Positions 6,775 to 13,148 of a stretch of DNA of 13,148 nt are shown here, in pieces. The DNA is from Chitinophagaceae bacterium (GTDB lineage: Bacteria > Bacteroidota > Bacteroidia > Chitinophagales > Chitinophagaceae). The position numbers were made by a program, and so were the translations under genes. Below the pieces are notes generated by a model. The model made no database searches and was not told the origin of the DNA. It saw only the letters and a program-made list of their open reading frames with translations. How positions within the stretch are numbered: the first letter of the stretch is position 1; each line of letters begins with the position of its first letter. The stretch covers positions 1 through 13,148 of the forward strand of contig DMRT01000151.1 in NCBI GenBank assembly GCA_003455235.1, written 5' to 3'.

Positions 6775-7224
6775 ATGAAAAATTTGTTTAACAAAGAAGT
6801 TTACGAAGAGATCATTCAGCGCCTCAATGCTTTTACTGCTTCGGCAGATCGCCAATGGGGCAAAATGGAAGCAGCACAGATGCTGGCCCATTGCAAGGCT
6901 GCATTTTCCGTTCCGCTCAGCGAGAAGAAGCTGCCACGAAGCTTTATTGGTTTAACCGTGGGGTGGCTGTTTAAACATTCGCTTTATAATGACAAGCCCT
7001 GGAGGAAAAACCTGCCTACCGCTCCTGCATTCAGAATAACAGACCATCGTAATTTTGAAAAAGAAAAAAAAGAGTTAACCATGCTGGTTGACCGGTTCTA
7101 TACCCTCGGGCCCGGCAAGGTTGGTTTATTTCCCCACCCCCTGTTTGGCTCGTATACCTCTGATCAGTGGGGGCAGGCAATGTATAAACACCTGGATCAT
7201 CATTTGAGGCAGTTTGGAGTTTAG
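6775..7224 (+). CDS. DUF1569 (DinB-like) domain protein
   Basis: This 149-residue protein fits the DUF1569 family, a member of the DinB/YfiT-like four-helix bundles. Conserved features are the WGKMEAAQMLAHC segment (28-40) with His39 in the second helix, the PTAPAFR turn (81-87) after a short basic helix, the F-x-H-P-L-F-G element (119-125), and the C-terminal KHLDHHLRQF (138-147). His39, His139 and His143 are placed like the three metal-binding histidines of DinB proteins; this is inferred from spacing. Biochemical function of DUF1569 is unknown. Thiol-dependent transferase or damage-inducible roles are known for cousins only. The start at 6775 gives the family N-terminus. It converges on the aminotransferase gene, with 15 bp between the two stop codons. 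Confidence 0.82.
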   Translation: MKNLFNKEVYEEIIQRLNAFTASADRQWGKMEAAQMLAHCKAAFSVPLSEKKLPRSFIGLTVGWLFKHSLYNDKPWRKNLPTAPAFRITDHRNFEKEKKELTMLVDRFYTLGPGKVGLFPHPLFGSYTSDQWGQAMYKHLDHHLRQFGV

Positions 7225-7241
7225 AAAACGGGTGAACCGTT
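7225..7241 (-). terminator. weak hairpin between convergent genes
   Basis: AACGG (7227-7231) and CCGTT (7237-7241) form a 5-bp stem with a 5-base loop. Read on the minus strand, the stem overlaps the aminotransferase stop codon and is followed by a short T run (7228-7225). It is the only candidate terminator in the 15-bp convergent gap; the stem is short, so efficiency is doubtful. Confidence 0.3.
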
Positions 7242-8385
7242 AGAGTTTCCTTAACCTGTTTGCTGCTTCTTCCAGCGTGGATTCTTTTTTAGAAAAACAA
7301 AAACGCAGCACTTTGTTGTCTTGCCCGTCTTTATAAAACACCGAAACGGGTATGCTGGCCACGCCGCATTCTTTGGTTACCCGTATGGCAAAGTCTTTTT
7401 CGTTTTCATCGCTGATATCCGCGTAGCTGTACAGTTGAAAATAACTTCCGTGCGACGGCAGCGGCTTAAAACGGGTTTGCTGCATAAGCTCCAGGAAATG
7501 GTCCCGTTTTTTTTGAAGATGGGGTCCTAGTTGTAAGTAGTTTTCTTTCTTCGGCAGAAACTCCGTGAGGGCATACTGCACCGGTGTGCTGCAGCTGAAT
7601 GCATTAAACTGGTGCACTTTCCTGAATTCTTTCATCAGGCCGGCCGGCGCCACACAATAACCCATTTTCCAGCCGGTGCAATCATATACTTTACCGAAGG
7701 AGAAACACACAAAACTCCGTTCCAGCAGATCGGGGTAGCGCAGCATGCTCTCGTGTATCTTCCCGTCGAAGATCAGGTGCTCATATACTTCATCGCTTAA
7801 GATGAAGATGCCGGTGCCGGCAACAATGCTTTGCAGTTCTTTGATGTCGTTGCTGCCCAGCACAGCCCCGGTCGGGTTGTGCGGCGTGTTGAGCATGATG
7901 GCTTTTGTTTTTCCTGAAATTTTTTTCTTCACCAGCTCCCAGTCGATCTTATAATCCGGATAAACCAGCGGGACCAGAACCGGAACAGCGCCGTTTATTT
8001 CAATGGTGGGTATATAACTGTCGTATGCCGGTTCAAACACAATCACTTCATCACCGGGTTGAAGAATGGTGGTGAGTGCTGTATAGATGGCGTAGGTACC
8101 ACCGGGTGTGATGGTGATTTCGGTATCGGGGTTGACGTTGGTTGTATACAGCCCTTCAATCTTTTCGGCAATGCGTTCACGGAGGGCGGGCAGTCCGCAC
8201 ATGTGTGTATACTGGTTGTATCCGTCTTTCATGGCTTTGTTCACCAGTTCCGCCAGCTCCGCATTCATGGGGTAGTCAGGAAATCCCTGTCCCAGGTTAA
8301 TGGCCTTGTATTCATTGGCCAGCGAACTCATTACAGTAAAGATGGTGGTGCCCACGCTGGGCAGTTTGCTTCGGATCTCCGGCAT
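7240..8385 (-). CDS. PLP-dependent aminotransferase, methionine aminotransferase (YbdL) type
   Basis: A 381-residue fold-type I, class I/II aminotransferase. Seen in order: LGQGFPDYP (31-39), TPGGTYAIY (93-101), EPAYDSY (118-124), NTPHNPTG (166-173) with cofactor-contacting Asn170, SDEVYEHL (197-204) with Asp198 and Tyr201, SFGKVYDCTGWKMGY (229-243) with the Schiff-base Lys232, and LRFCFSKK (360-367) with the carboxylate-binding Arg361. The SFGKxYxxTGWKxGY form and overall length match YbdL of E. coli, which transaminates methionine (also His, Phe) with 2-oxo acids and is linked to methionine salvage. It is last in the kdsD-manC operon (18 bp after manC), but nothing suggests it works on sugars. 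KdnA, the Kdo8N aminotransferase, belongs to the DegT/DnrJ/EryC1 group, which this gene does not resemble. Substrate preference is inferred from family likeness only. Confidence 0.88.
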   Translation of the reverse strand: MPEIRSKLPSVGTTIFTVMSSLANEYKAINLGQGFPDYPMNAELAELVNKAMKDGYNQYTHMCGLPALRERIAEKIEGLYTTNVNPDTEITITPGGTYAIYTALTTILQPGDEVIVFEPAYDSYIPTIEINGAVPVLVPLVYPDYKIDWELVKKKISGKTKAIMLNTPHNPTGAVLGSNDIKELQSIVAGTGIFILSDEVYEHLIFDGKIHESMLRYPDLLERSFVCFSFGKVYDCTGWKMGYCVAPAGLMKEFRKVHQFNAFSCSTPVQYALTEFLPKKENYLQLGPHLQKKRDHFLELMQQTRFKPLPSHGSYFQLYSYADISDENEKDFAIRVTKECGVASIPVSVFYKDGQDNKVLRFCFSKKESTLEEAANRLRKL

Positions 8386-8403
8386 GGGAATTTGTTTGGA
8401 TGC

Positions 8404-9486
8404 TTACAGGTATTTATCGCCTTTATTGCGTTTGATCTCGGCCACGTATTCTTTGATCTCCTGTTCTTTGTTCTTTTTGCAGATGAGAAGTACGTCTTCG
8501 GTATCTACAATTACAAACTCGTCGAGACCCTGCAGCACCAGCAGCTTGTTGTTATTGGCATGCACCATGTTGTTGGTGGCGTCAATCACCATTACATTGT
8601 CGCCGGCAACGGCATTGCCGAGGTAATCCTTCTCCAGGTTATCATAGGTGCTGGCCCAGGTTCCGAGGTCGCTCCAGCCGAAGGAAGAAGGAATGATGTA
8701 TACGTTATCCGCTTTTTCCATTACGCCGTAGTCGATGGAAATGTTTACGCATTGCGGGTAAATTCGTTCAATAGCCTCCGTTTCGTGTTTTGTGTTAAAG
8801 TGGCTTTTTTCTGCTTCAAATACCTCCGCCATTTCGGGCAGGTATTTTTCAAATGCCCGGATGATGTTTTTCACCTGCCACACAAAAATGCCGGCATTCC
8901 ATAAAAAGTCGCCGCTGGCAATAAATGTTTTAGCCAGTTCAATGTCGGGTTTTTCGGTAAAGGTCTTCACCTTGTATACATTATCATCCACTTTGTGCGG
9001 CTCATATTGTATGTAGCCATAGCCTGTGTTGGGGTAGGTTGGCTTGATGCCCAGTGTAACCAGGGCTTTTATGTGTGACGTGAATTTCAATGCACCGGCG
9101 CAAACGTCTTTAAATCCTTCTTCATCTGTGATCAGGTGATCAGAAGGGGCGCAGATGAGGTTGGCGTCCGGGTTTAACAGGAAAAGTTTATAGGAAATAT
9201 AGGCCACGCAGGGGGCTGTGTTTTTTCGGGATGGTTCACACAAAACATTTCCGGGCGGAAGCTCGGGAAGCTGTTGAGCCACGATATTCTTATACTGTTC
9301 CGAGGTTACTACATAAATATTTTCCGCCGGGATAAATTTTGCAAACCGGTCATAGGTTGATTGAATGAGTGTGCGCCCGGTGTTGAGTATGTCGATGAAT
9401 TGTTTGGGAAAATCGGTGCGGCTCATGGGCCAGAACCGGCTTCCGATGCCACCTGCCATGATGGCTACGTAATTATTTTTGTTCAT
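8404..9486 (-). CDS. manC: mannose-1-phosphate guanylyltransferase (GDP-mannose pyrophosphorylase)
   Basis: This enzyme makes GDP-mannose from mannose 1-phosphate and GTP in the cytosol, for mannose, fucose or rhamnose-type sugars in surface polysaccharide. Visible are the nucleotidyltransferase signature GGIGSRFWPMSR (12-23) followed by FPKQF (26-30), EPSRKNTAP (84-92), CAPSDHLI (112-119), NTGYGYI (153-159), FTEKPD (176-181), FLWNAGIF (194-201), SIDYGVMEK (250-258) and GWSDLGTW (270-277). At 360 residues it is the short monofunctional form: it lacks the C-terminal phosphomannose isomerase cupin domain of bifunctional ManC/AlgA proteins (about 470-480 residues). It starts 8 bp after kdsD and is followed by the aminotransferase after 18 bp, all on one strand, so the three are probably co-transcribed. 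Confidence 0.93.
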   Translation of the reverse strand: MNKNNYVAIMAGGIGSRFWPMSRTDFPKQFIDILNTGRTLIQSTYDRFAKFIPAENIYVVTSEQYKNIVAQQLPELPPGNVLCEPSRKNTAPCVAYISYKLFLLNPDANLICAPSDHLITDEEGFKDVCAGALKFTSHIKALVTLGIKPTYPNTGYGYIQYEPHKVDDNVYKVKTFTEKPDIELAKTFIASGDFLWNAGIFVWQVKNIIRAFEKYLPEMAEVFEAEKSHFNTKHETEAIERIYPQCVNISIDYGVMEKADNVYIIPSSFGWSDLGTWASTYDNLEKDYLGNAVAGDNVMVIDATNNMVHANNNKLLVLQGLDEFVIVDTEDVLLICKKNKEQEIKEYVAEIKRNKGDKYL

Positions 9487-9494
9487 AAATCAGT

Positions 9495-10460
9495 TTATAT
9501 AATTCCTTCCTTTACGAGGTCGTGTAAATGTATGATCCCTGCGTATTTTCCATCTTGTTCCACCAGCAACTGGCTGATGTCGTTTGTCCGCATCTCTTCC
9601 AAAGCCAGCACGGCGAGCACATCGGCGCCAATGGTTTTTGGCCGGAGGCTCATGATGTCTTTTGCCAGCAGGTTTTCAAAGCTGTTCGCTTTTTCCAGCA
9701 TACGGCGCAGGTCGCCATCGGTAATGATGCCTTCAATCTTTTCTTCTTCATTTACCACGGCTGTGGCGCCCAGTCTTTTTTCTGTCATTTCCACAATTAC
9801 TTCTTTTAGGGTGGCCGAAGGCAATACTCTTGGTTTTGCATTTTGAGACGCCAGTTCTTCCACCCGCAGGTACAATCTTTTTCCAAGTGTACCCCCGGGG
9901 TGGTACTTTGCAAAATCGGCACTTTTGAATTCTTTCAGCTCCATCAGGCAAACAGCCAGTGCATCTCCCATCACCATTTGAGCGGTAGTGCTGCTGGTGG
10001 GAGCCAGGTTATTGGGACAGGCCTCCTGTTCAACGGTTGTATTTAAAACAATATCGCTGTTCAGGGCCAGGAACGATTGGGTATTACCCACCATGCCGAT
10101 GAGTGTATTGCCGAAATTCCGGATCAGCGGGGTGAGTACTTTTATCTCGGGACTGTCGCCGCTTTTGCTGATGAGCATCACCACGTCATCGGCCTGGATC
10201 ATGCCCAGGTCGCCATGAATGGCATCGGCGGCATGCATAAAAAGCGATGGGGTTCCGGTGCTGTTGAGAGTGGCTACAATCTTTTGTGCCACGATGGCGC
10301 TTTTGCCGATGCCGCTTACCACCAGGCGGCCTTTGGAGCCGGCTACTTTTTCAGTTGCCTTTACAAAATCGTCGTTGATGAAATGTTTCAGCCCGTTTAC
10401 GGCGTTGGTTTCTGCTTCAATTGTGCGGAGTGCTACCGGTATGATCTTCTCTTTGTTCAT
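9495..10460 (-). CDS. kdsD: arabinose-5-phosphate isomerase (KpsF/GutQ/KdsD family)
   Basis: Interconverts ribulose 5-phosphate and arabinose 5-phosphate, the first committed step to Kdo. The product has 321 residues: an SIS sugar-isomerase domain (~35-170) and a tandem CBS pair (~205-318). SIS motifs are VVSGIGKSA (47-55), HAADAIHGDLGM (76-87), SKSGDSPEI (98-106), EQEACPNNLAPTSSTTA (144-160) and HPGGTLGKRL (187-196). Lys53, Glu105, Glu146 and His187 line up, with a constant offset of six, with the catalytic residues I recall for E. coli KdsD (Lys59, Glu111, Glu152, His193). The first CBS motif is GIITDGDLRR (244-253). The ATG at 10460 is used; an in-frame TTG at 10466 lies two codons upstream. 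The gene heads the kdsD-manC-aminotransferase operon and is divergent from recQ. With kdsB and kdnB nearby it belongs to the Kdo/Kdo8N supply route. GutQ-type use is a less likely alternative. Confidence 0.93.
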   Translation of the reverse strand: MNKEKIIPVALRTIEAETNAVNGLKHFINDDFVKATEKVAGSKGRLVVSGIGKSAIVAQKIVATLNSTGTPSLFMHAADAIHGDLGMIQADDVVMLISKSGDSPEIKVLTPLIRNFGNTLIGMVGNTQSFLALNSDIVLNTTVEQEACPNNLAPTSSTTAQMVMGDALAVCLMELKEFKSADFAKYHPGGTLGKRLYLRVEELASQNAKPRVLPSATLKEVIVEMTEKRLGATAVVNEEEKIEGIITDGDLRRMLEKANSFENLLAKDIMSLRPKTIGADVLAVLALEEMRTNDISQLLVEQDGKYAGIIHLHDLVKEGII

Positions 10461-10471
10461 CAGCAATGGCG

Positions 10472-10502
10472 CAAACCTACTTTAATTCAGGCATAATGCA
10501 AA
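10472..10502 (-). promoter_or_regulatory. Bacteroidota-type promoter of the kdsD operon
   Basis: On the minus strand, TTTG (10502-10499) is followed after exactly 19 bp by TAGGTTTG (10479-10472). This is a perfect -33/-7 pair for the Bacteroidota primary sigma factor. The expected start lies about 5-7 bases further on, leaving only ~5 nt before the kdsD ATG at 10460, so the transcript would be almost leaderless. Confidence 0.75.
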
Positions 10503-10623
10503 GAAGGAAATTGCCGCAGGATGCTTCGTTTTTTTACGCATTGTTTTTTGCGGGTTAATTTATTTTGGTTAACTTAAGTGATTGAAACAATTCGTTAAAA
10601 TAACCCTGTTTTCCCTTACGGGG

Positions 10624-10655
10624 TTTGATCCGGCTGCTGTTTTGGATTAACTTCG
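10624..10655 (+). promoter_or_regulatory. Bacteroidota-type promoter of recQ
   Basis: TTTG (10624-10627), a 20-bp spacer, then TAACTTCG (10648-10655), which matches TAnnTTTG except for one base. Transcription would begin near 10661, giving a leader of about 40 nt before the recQ ATG at 10700. Confidence 0.6.
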
Positions 10656-10699
10656 CAGCCCTTAAAAAAACAGGAAACACTGGGTGTTCAGGAAAAGAT

Positions 10700-12967
10700 A
10701 TGGCTAAAAGCAAATCCAATACAAAAGAACCGGCTGCCAAGACTGCGAAAAAAGCTGCCCCGAAAAAACCGAACGGGGAACTGGCTTCCCAGCTTCAACA
10801 TCATTTTGGCTTCGACGGTTTTAAAGGTCCGCAGGAAGCAATCATTAAATGCCTCCTAGATGGGAATGATACGTTCGTGATTATGCCTACCGGTGGTGGT
10901 AAAAGCTTATGTTACCAGCTGCCGGCCATGATCAGCGAAGGGGTGGCCATTATTGTTTCTCCCCTGATTGCCCTGATGAAAAACCAGGTTGACCTGGTAC
11001 GCAGCTACAGCAGTAAAGATGATGTGGCGCATTTCCTGAACAGCACCCTCAACAAAGGACAGCAGAAAATGGTGAAAGACGACCTGGTGTCGGGCAAAAC
11101 CAAAATGCTGTATGTGGCGCCCGAAACAATGACCAAGGAGGAAAACATCGCTTTCTTCAAAGAGTTGAAAATATCTTTTTTTGCGGTGGACGAAGCCCAC
11201 TGTATTTCGGAATGGGGTCACGATTTCCGGCCCGAGTACCGCAGGTTAAGGGAGATGATGGATCTCATTGATGATAAAATACCGGTAATCGCTTTAACAG
11301 CCACAGCTACCCCCAAGGTACAGAGCGACATCGTTAAGAACCTGGGATTGCGCAAACCAAAAATTTTCATTTCTTCTTTCAACAGGCCCAATCTTTATTA
11401 CGAGATCCAGCCGAAGATCAACCTGGAGCAAACCAATAAAAGCATCGTCCGCTTCATCCAGCAGCATAAAGGAAAGAGCGGTATCATTTACACACTCAAC
11501 CGTAAAACAACCGAAGAGCTGGCGAAGATGCTGGAGGCAAACGGCATCCGGGCTGTTTCTTACCACGCCGGGCTCGACAGCAAGCTGCGGGCCGACAGGC
11601 AGGATCAGTTCCTGAACGAAGACGTGGAAGTGATTGTTGCCACGATTGCATTCGGGATGGGTATCGACAAGCCGGACATCCGTTTTGTTATTCATTATAA
11701 CATTCCCAAGTCGATTGAAAATTATTACCAGGAAACCGGTCGCGGCGGACGGGATGGGCTGGAAGGAAAATGCATTTTGTACTATTCGCACAAAGACGTG
11801 GCCAAACTGGAGCACCTGATGAGGGATAAGCCGCTCAGCGAGCGGGAAGTAGGCGCCCAGCTGATCAATGAAACCGTTGCCTACGCAGAAAGCAGCGTGT
11901 GCCGCAGGAAAGTACTGTTGCATTATTTTGGAGAAGAGTATGACGATAAAAAAAGTTGCGGCCATTGCGACAACTGCCTTAACCCGAAAGAAAAAGAAGA
12001 AGCAAAAGACGGTGCGGTTACTGTGTTAAAGGTCATCAAAGCGTTGGGAGAACAATTCCCGGTTGAGTATGTATTGCTCATTCTTGCCGGAAAGGCAACG
12101 CCGCAGGTAAAGATGTACCGGCATGAAGAATTACCGGTATTCGCCAGCGGTAATGATAAGGAACCCCATTACTGGAACAGCCTGATACGCCAGATGCTGC
12201 TGGCCGGACTGATTGAAAAAGACATTGTGGAATATGGCCTGCTCAAGTTCACCAAAAAGGGTGAAGCCTTTTTGAAGAAACCGGTTTCTTTTAAAATTGT
12301 AATGAATAACTTGTTTGAAGAAGCCAATGCGGATGACGAGGAAGCAGAGGTTTCCGGTTCGGATGGAGGCGCTGCCGATGAGCGGCTGGTGGAATTATTA
12401 AAAGACCTCCGTAAAAAAGTGGCCAAAGAAAAAAAACTGCCGCCCTTTGTTATTTTCCTGGAAAACAGTTTGATTGATATGGCCACCATGTACCCCACCA
12501 CCATGGCCGAGCTGGAAAAGATCAGCGGGGTAAGCAAGGGTAAAGCCATGAAATACGGAAAGCCGTTTATTGACCTGGTGTCAAAATATGTGGCAGAGAA
12601 CGACATCGTCCGGCCCGATGATTTTGTGATGAAGAGCGTTGCCAACAAGAGCAGCAACAAGATTTATATCATTCAGAACATTGATAAAAAAATTCCGCTG
12701 GAAACTATTGCCCGCAATAAAGACATGCGGCTGGATGCACTGTTAGAAGAGATGGAAACCATTGTGGCAAGCGGCACCAAATTGAACCTGGATTATGCCA
12801 TTGGCGATATGCTGGATGATGATGAGCAGGATGAGATAATGGAATATTTCAAAAACTGCGAAACATCGTCGCTGCAGGCGGCGCAGGAAGAATTAGCAGA
12901 CAGCGGCTACGACTGGGAACGATTGAAAATTATGCGCATTAAATTTTTGAGCGAGTATGGCAATTGA
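10700..12967 (+). CDS. recQ: ATP-dependent 3'-5' DNA helicase RecQ
   Basis: RecQ unwinds forked and recombination DNA intermediates. The product has 755 residues, longer than E. coli RecQ (~610). Order: a Lys/Ala-rich disordered tail (1-25); helicase core with GPQEAI (43-48, Q-motif region), Walker A MPTGGGKS (62-69), SPLIALMKNQ (87-96), DEAHCISEWGHDFRPEYRRL (164-183, including the RecQ aromatic loop), ALTATATP (198-205), GIIYTLNRKTTEELA (261-275), SYHAGLD (287-293) and ATIAFGMGIDKPDIRFVIHY (314-333) with ETGRGGRDG (345-353); the RecQ zinc site Cys401, 420, 423, 426; a winged-helix region (~435-535); an acidic linker (540-560); an HRDC domain (~560-635); and a C-terminal helical extension (~650-755) resembling the HTH_40 domain seen in other RecQ and YpbB proteins. 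All catalytic motifs are intact. The ATG at 10700 is chosen because the frame upstream runs through the promoter. It is monocistronic, with its own promoter and terminator. Confidence 0.96.
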   Translation: MAKSKSNTKEPAAKTAKKAAPKKPNGELASQLQHHFGFDGFKGPQEAIIKCLLDGNDTFVIMPTGGGKSLCYQLPAMISEGVAIIVSPLIALMKNQVDLVRSYSSKDDVAHFLNSTLNKGQQKMVKDDLVSGKTKMLYVAPETMTKEENIAFFKELKISFFAVDEAHCISEWGHDFRPEYRRLREMMDLIDDKIPVIALTATATPKVQSDIVKNLGLRKPKIFISSFNRPNLYYEIQPKINLEQTNKSIVRFIQQHKGKSGIIYTLNRKTTEELAKMLEANGIRAVSYHAGLDSKLRADRQDQFLNEDVEVIVATIAFGMGIDKPDIRFVIHYNIPKSIENYYQETGRGGRDGLEGKCILYYSHKDVAKLEHLMRDKPLSEREVGAQLINETVAYAESSVCRRKVLLHYFGEEYDDKKSCGHCDNCLNPKEKEEAKDGAVTVLKVIKALGEQFPVEYVLLILAGKATPQVKMYRHEELPVFASGNDKEPHYWNSLIRQMLLAGLIEKDIVEYGLLKFTKKGEAFLKKPVSFKIVMNNLFEEANADDEEAEVSGSDGGAADERLVELLKDLRKKVAKEKKLPPFVIFLENSLIDMATMYPTTMAELEKISGVSKGKAMKYGKPFIDLVSKYVAENDIVRPDDFVMKSVANKSSNKIYIIQNIDKKIPLETIARNKDMRLDALLEEMETIVASGTKLNLDYAIGDMLDDDEQDEIMEYFKNCETSSLQAAQEELADSGYDWERLKIMRIKFLSEYGN

Positions 12968-12989
12968 TTTTTGATAATAATATTATAAA

Positions 12990-13020
12990 GCCCGCTGAAG
13001 TTTCGGCGGGTTTTTTATTT
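12990..13020 (+). terminator. intrinsic terminator of recQ
   Basis: CCCGCTGA (12991-12998) pairs with TCGGCGGG (13003-13010) across a four-base loop, with one T-G wobble, and is followed directly by TTTTTTATTTT. It lies 23 bp after the recQ stop: a strong, typical Rho-independent terminator. Confidence 0.9.
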
Positions 13021-13039
13021 TGCTATGCTTTATTGTTTT

Positions 13040-13110
13040 GCCACGAAGGCACTAAGACACGATGGGTTACCAAAGCTTCTTGAGACTTTGTGCCTTCGCG
13101 TCTTTGTGGC
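13040..13110. repeat. inverted repeat made of 8-bp units (dispersed intergenic element type)
   Basis: The left arm (13040-13056, GCCACGAAGGCACTAAG) is matched at 14 of 17 positions by the reverse complement of the right arm (13086-13102, CTTTGTGCCTTCGCGTC). Each arm is itself periodic. The left reads as 8-mers CCACGAAG, GCACTAAG, ACACGATG. The right, reverse-complemented, reads CCACAAAG, ACGCGAAG, GCACAAAG. A second pairing register (GCCAC at 13040 with GTGGC ending at 13110) is therefore also possible. It lies outside genes, just after the recQ terminator. It could fold as a hairpin with a ~30-base loop. I have seen similar CACxAAG-type sequences between genes in environmental Bacteroidota, but copy number here is unknown. 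Confidence 0.65.
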
Positions 13111-13148
13111 TATTATTGCTTCATAAAGAACCGAACGCACAAGAGTGC

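Larger units (their letters stand above)
10461..10699. other. divergent kdsD/recQ intergenic region
   Basis: 239 bp between divergent genes. It holds the kdsD promoter near its left edge and the recQ promoter near its right. The middle (about 10503-10623) is AT-rich with T runs and no recognisable gene, hairpin terminator or operator. Confidence 0.6.

Noticed and set aside
7240..8385. Aminotransferase considered as the missing KdnA.
   Set aside because: Its motifs (NTPHNPTG, SFGKVYDCTGWK) are those of class I/II amino acid aminotransferases; KdnA belongs to the DegT/DnrJ/EryC1 sugar aminotransferases.
8059..8904. Long open frame of 281 codons on the + strand.
   Set aside because: It lies antisense to the well-supported aminotransferase and manC genes, spans the gap between them, and its translation is rich in His/Phe/Val with no family motif.
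11294..11965. Open frame of 223 codons on the minus strand inside recQ.
   Set aside because: It is antisense to the conserved helicase motifs, with no motif of its own.
13040..13110. CRISPR array or tRNA at the right end.
   Set aside because: The repeats are 8-bp, degenerate and inverted, with no spacers, and no cloverleaf can be drawn.

Overview
This looks like a chromosomal window from a Bacteroidota bacterium, most likely of the Chitinophagaceae/Sphingobacteriia type. The basis is the TAnnTTTG-type -7 promoter boxes (one with a well spaced TTTG -33 box), the scarcity of Shine-Dalgarno sequences, moderate GC, and protein types common in that phylum: an SH3b protein, a PepSY-like membrane protein, a Tat-exported Gfo/Idh/MocA oxidoreductase, a DUF1569 protein, and a RecQ with a long C-terminal extension. 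I see no tRNA, rRNA, CRISPR array, transposase or phage gene. The species assignment is inference.

Left part (1-2575, + strand): the 3' end of an SH3b-domain protein, then kdsB (CMP-Kdo synthetase family) and a gene I recognise as kdnB, an iron-dependent alcohol dehydrogenase-fold Kdo 8-oxidase. Middle part (2669-7224, + strand): a 560-residue unknown protein with a GNAT-like core, a small PepSY-type membrane protein, a Tat-signal Gfo/Idh/MocA oxidoreductase, a short stretch holding an apparent minus-strand gene remnant and a 47-codon small ORF, then a DUF1569 (DinB-like) protein.

Right part: a tight leftward operon kdsD-manC-aminotransferase (10460 to 7240, gaps of 8 and 18 bp). It is transcribed from a textbook Bacteroidota promoter and diverges from recQ (10700-12967, + strand). 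recQ ends in a strong hairpin terminator, followed by an inverted-repeat element built of 8-bp units.

The unifying theme is the inner core of lipopolysaccharide. KdsD makes arabinose 5-phosphate, the entry to Kdo. KdnB oxidises C8 of Kdo, and KdsB activates the sugar with CMP. The kdsB-kdnB pairing suggests the cell makes 8-amino-3,8-dideoxy-manno-octulosonate (Kdo8N), as described in Shewanella oneidensis. The partner aminotransferase KdnA, and kdsA, kdsC and waaA, are not in this window. ManC supplies GDP-mannose for surface polysaccharide. The most interesting points are the Kdo8N link, the unknown GNAT-like protein, the nearly leaderless kdsB and kdsD starts, and the 8-mer inverted repeat at the right end.
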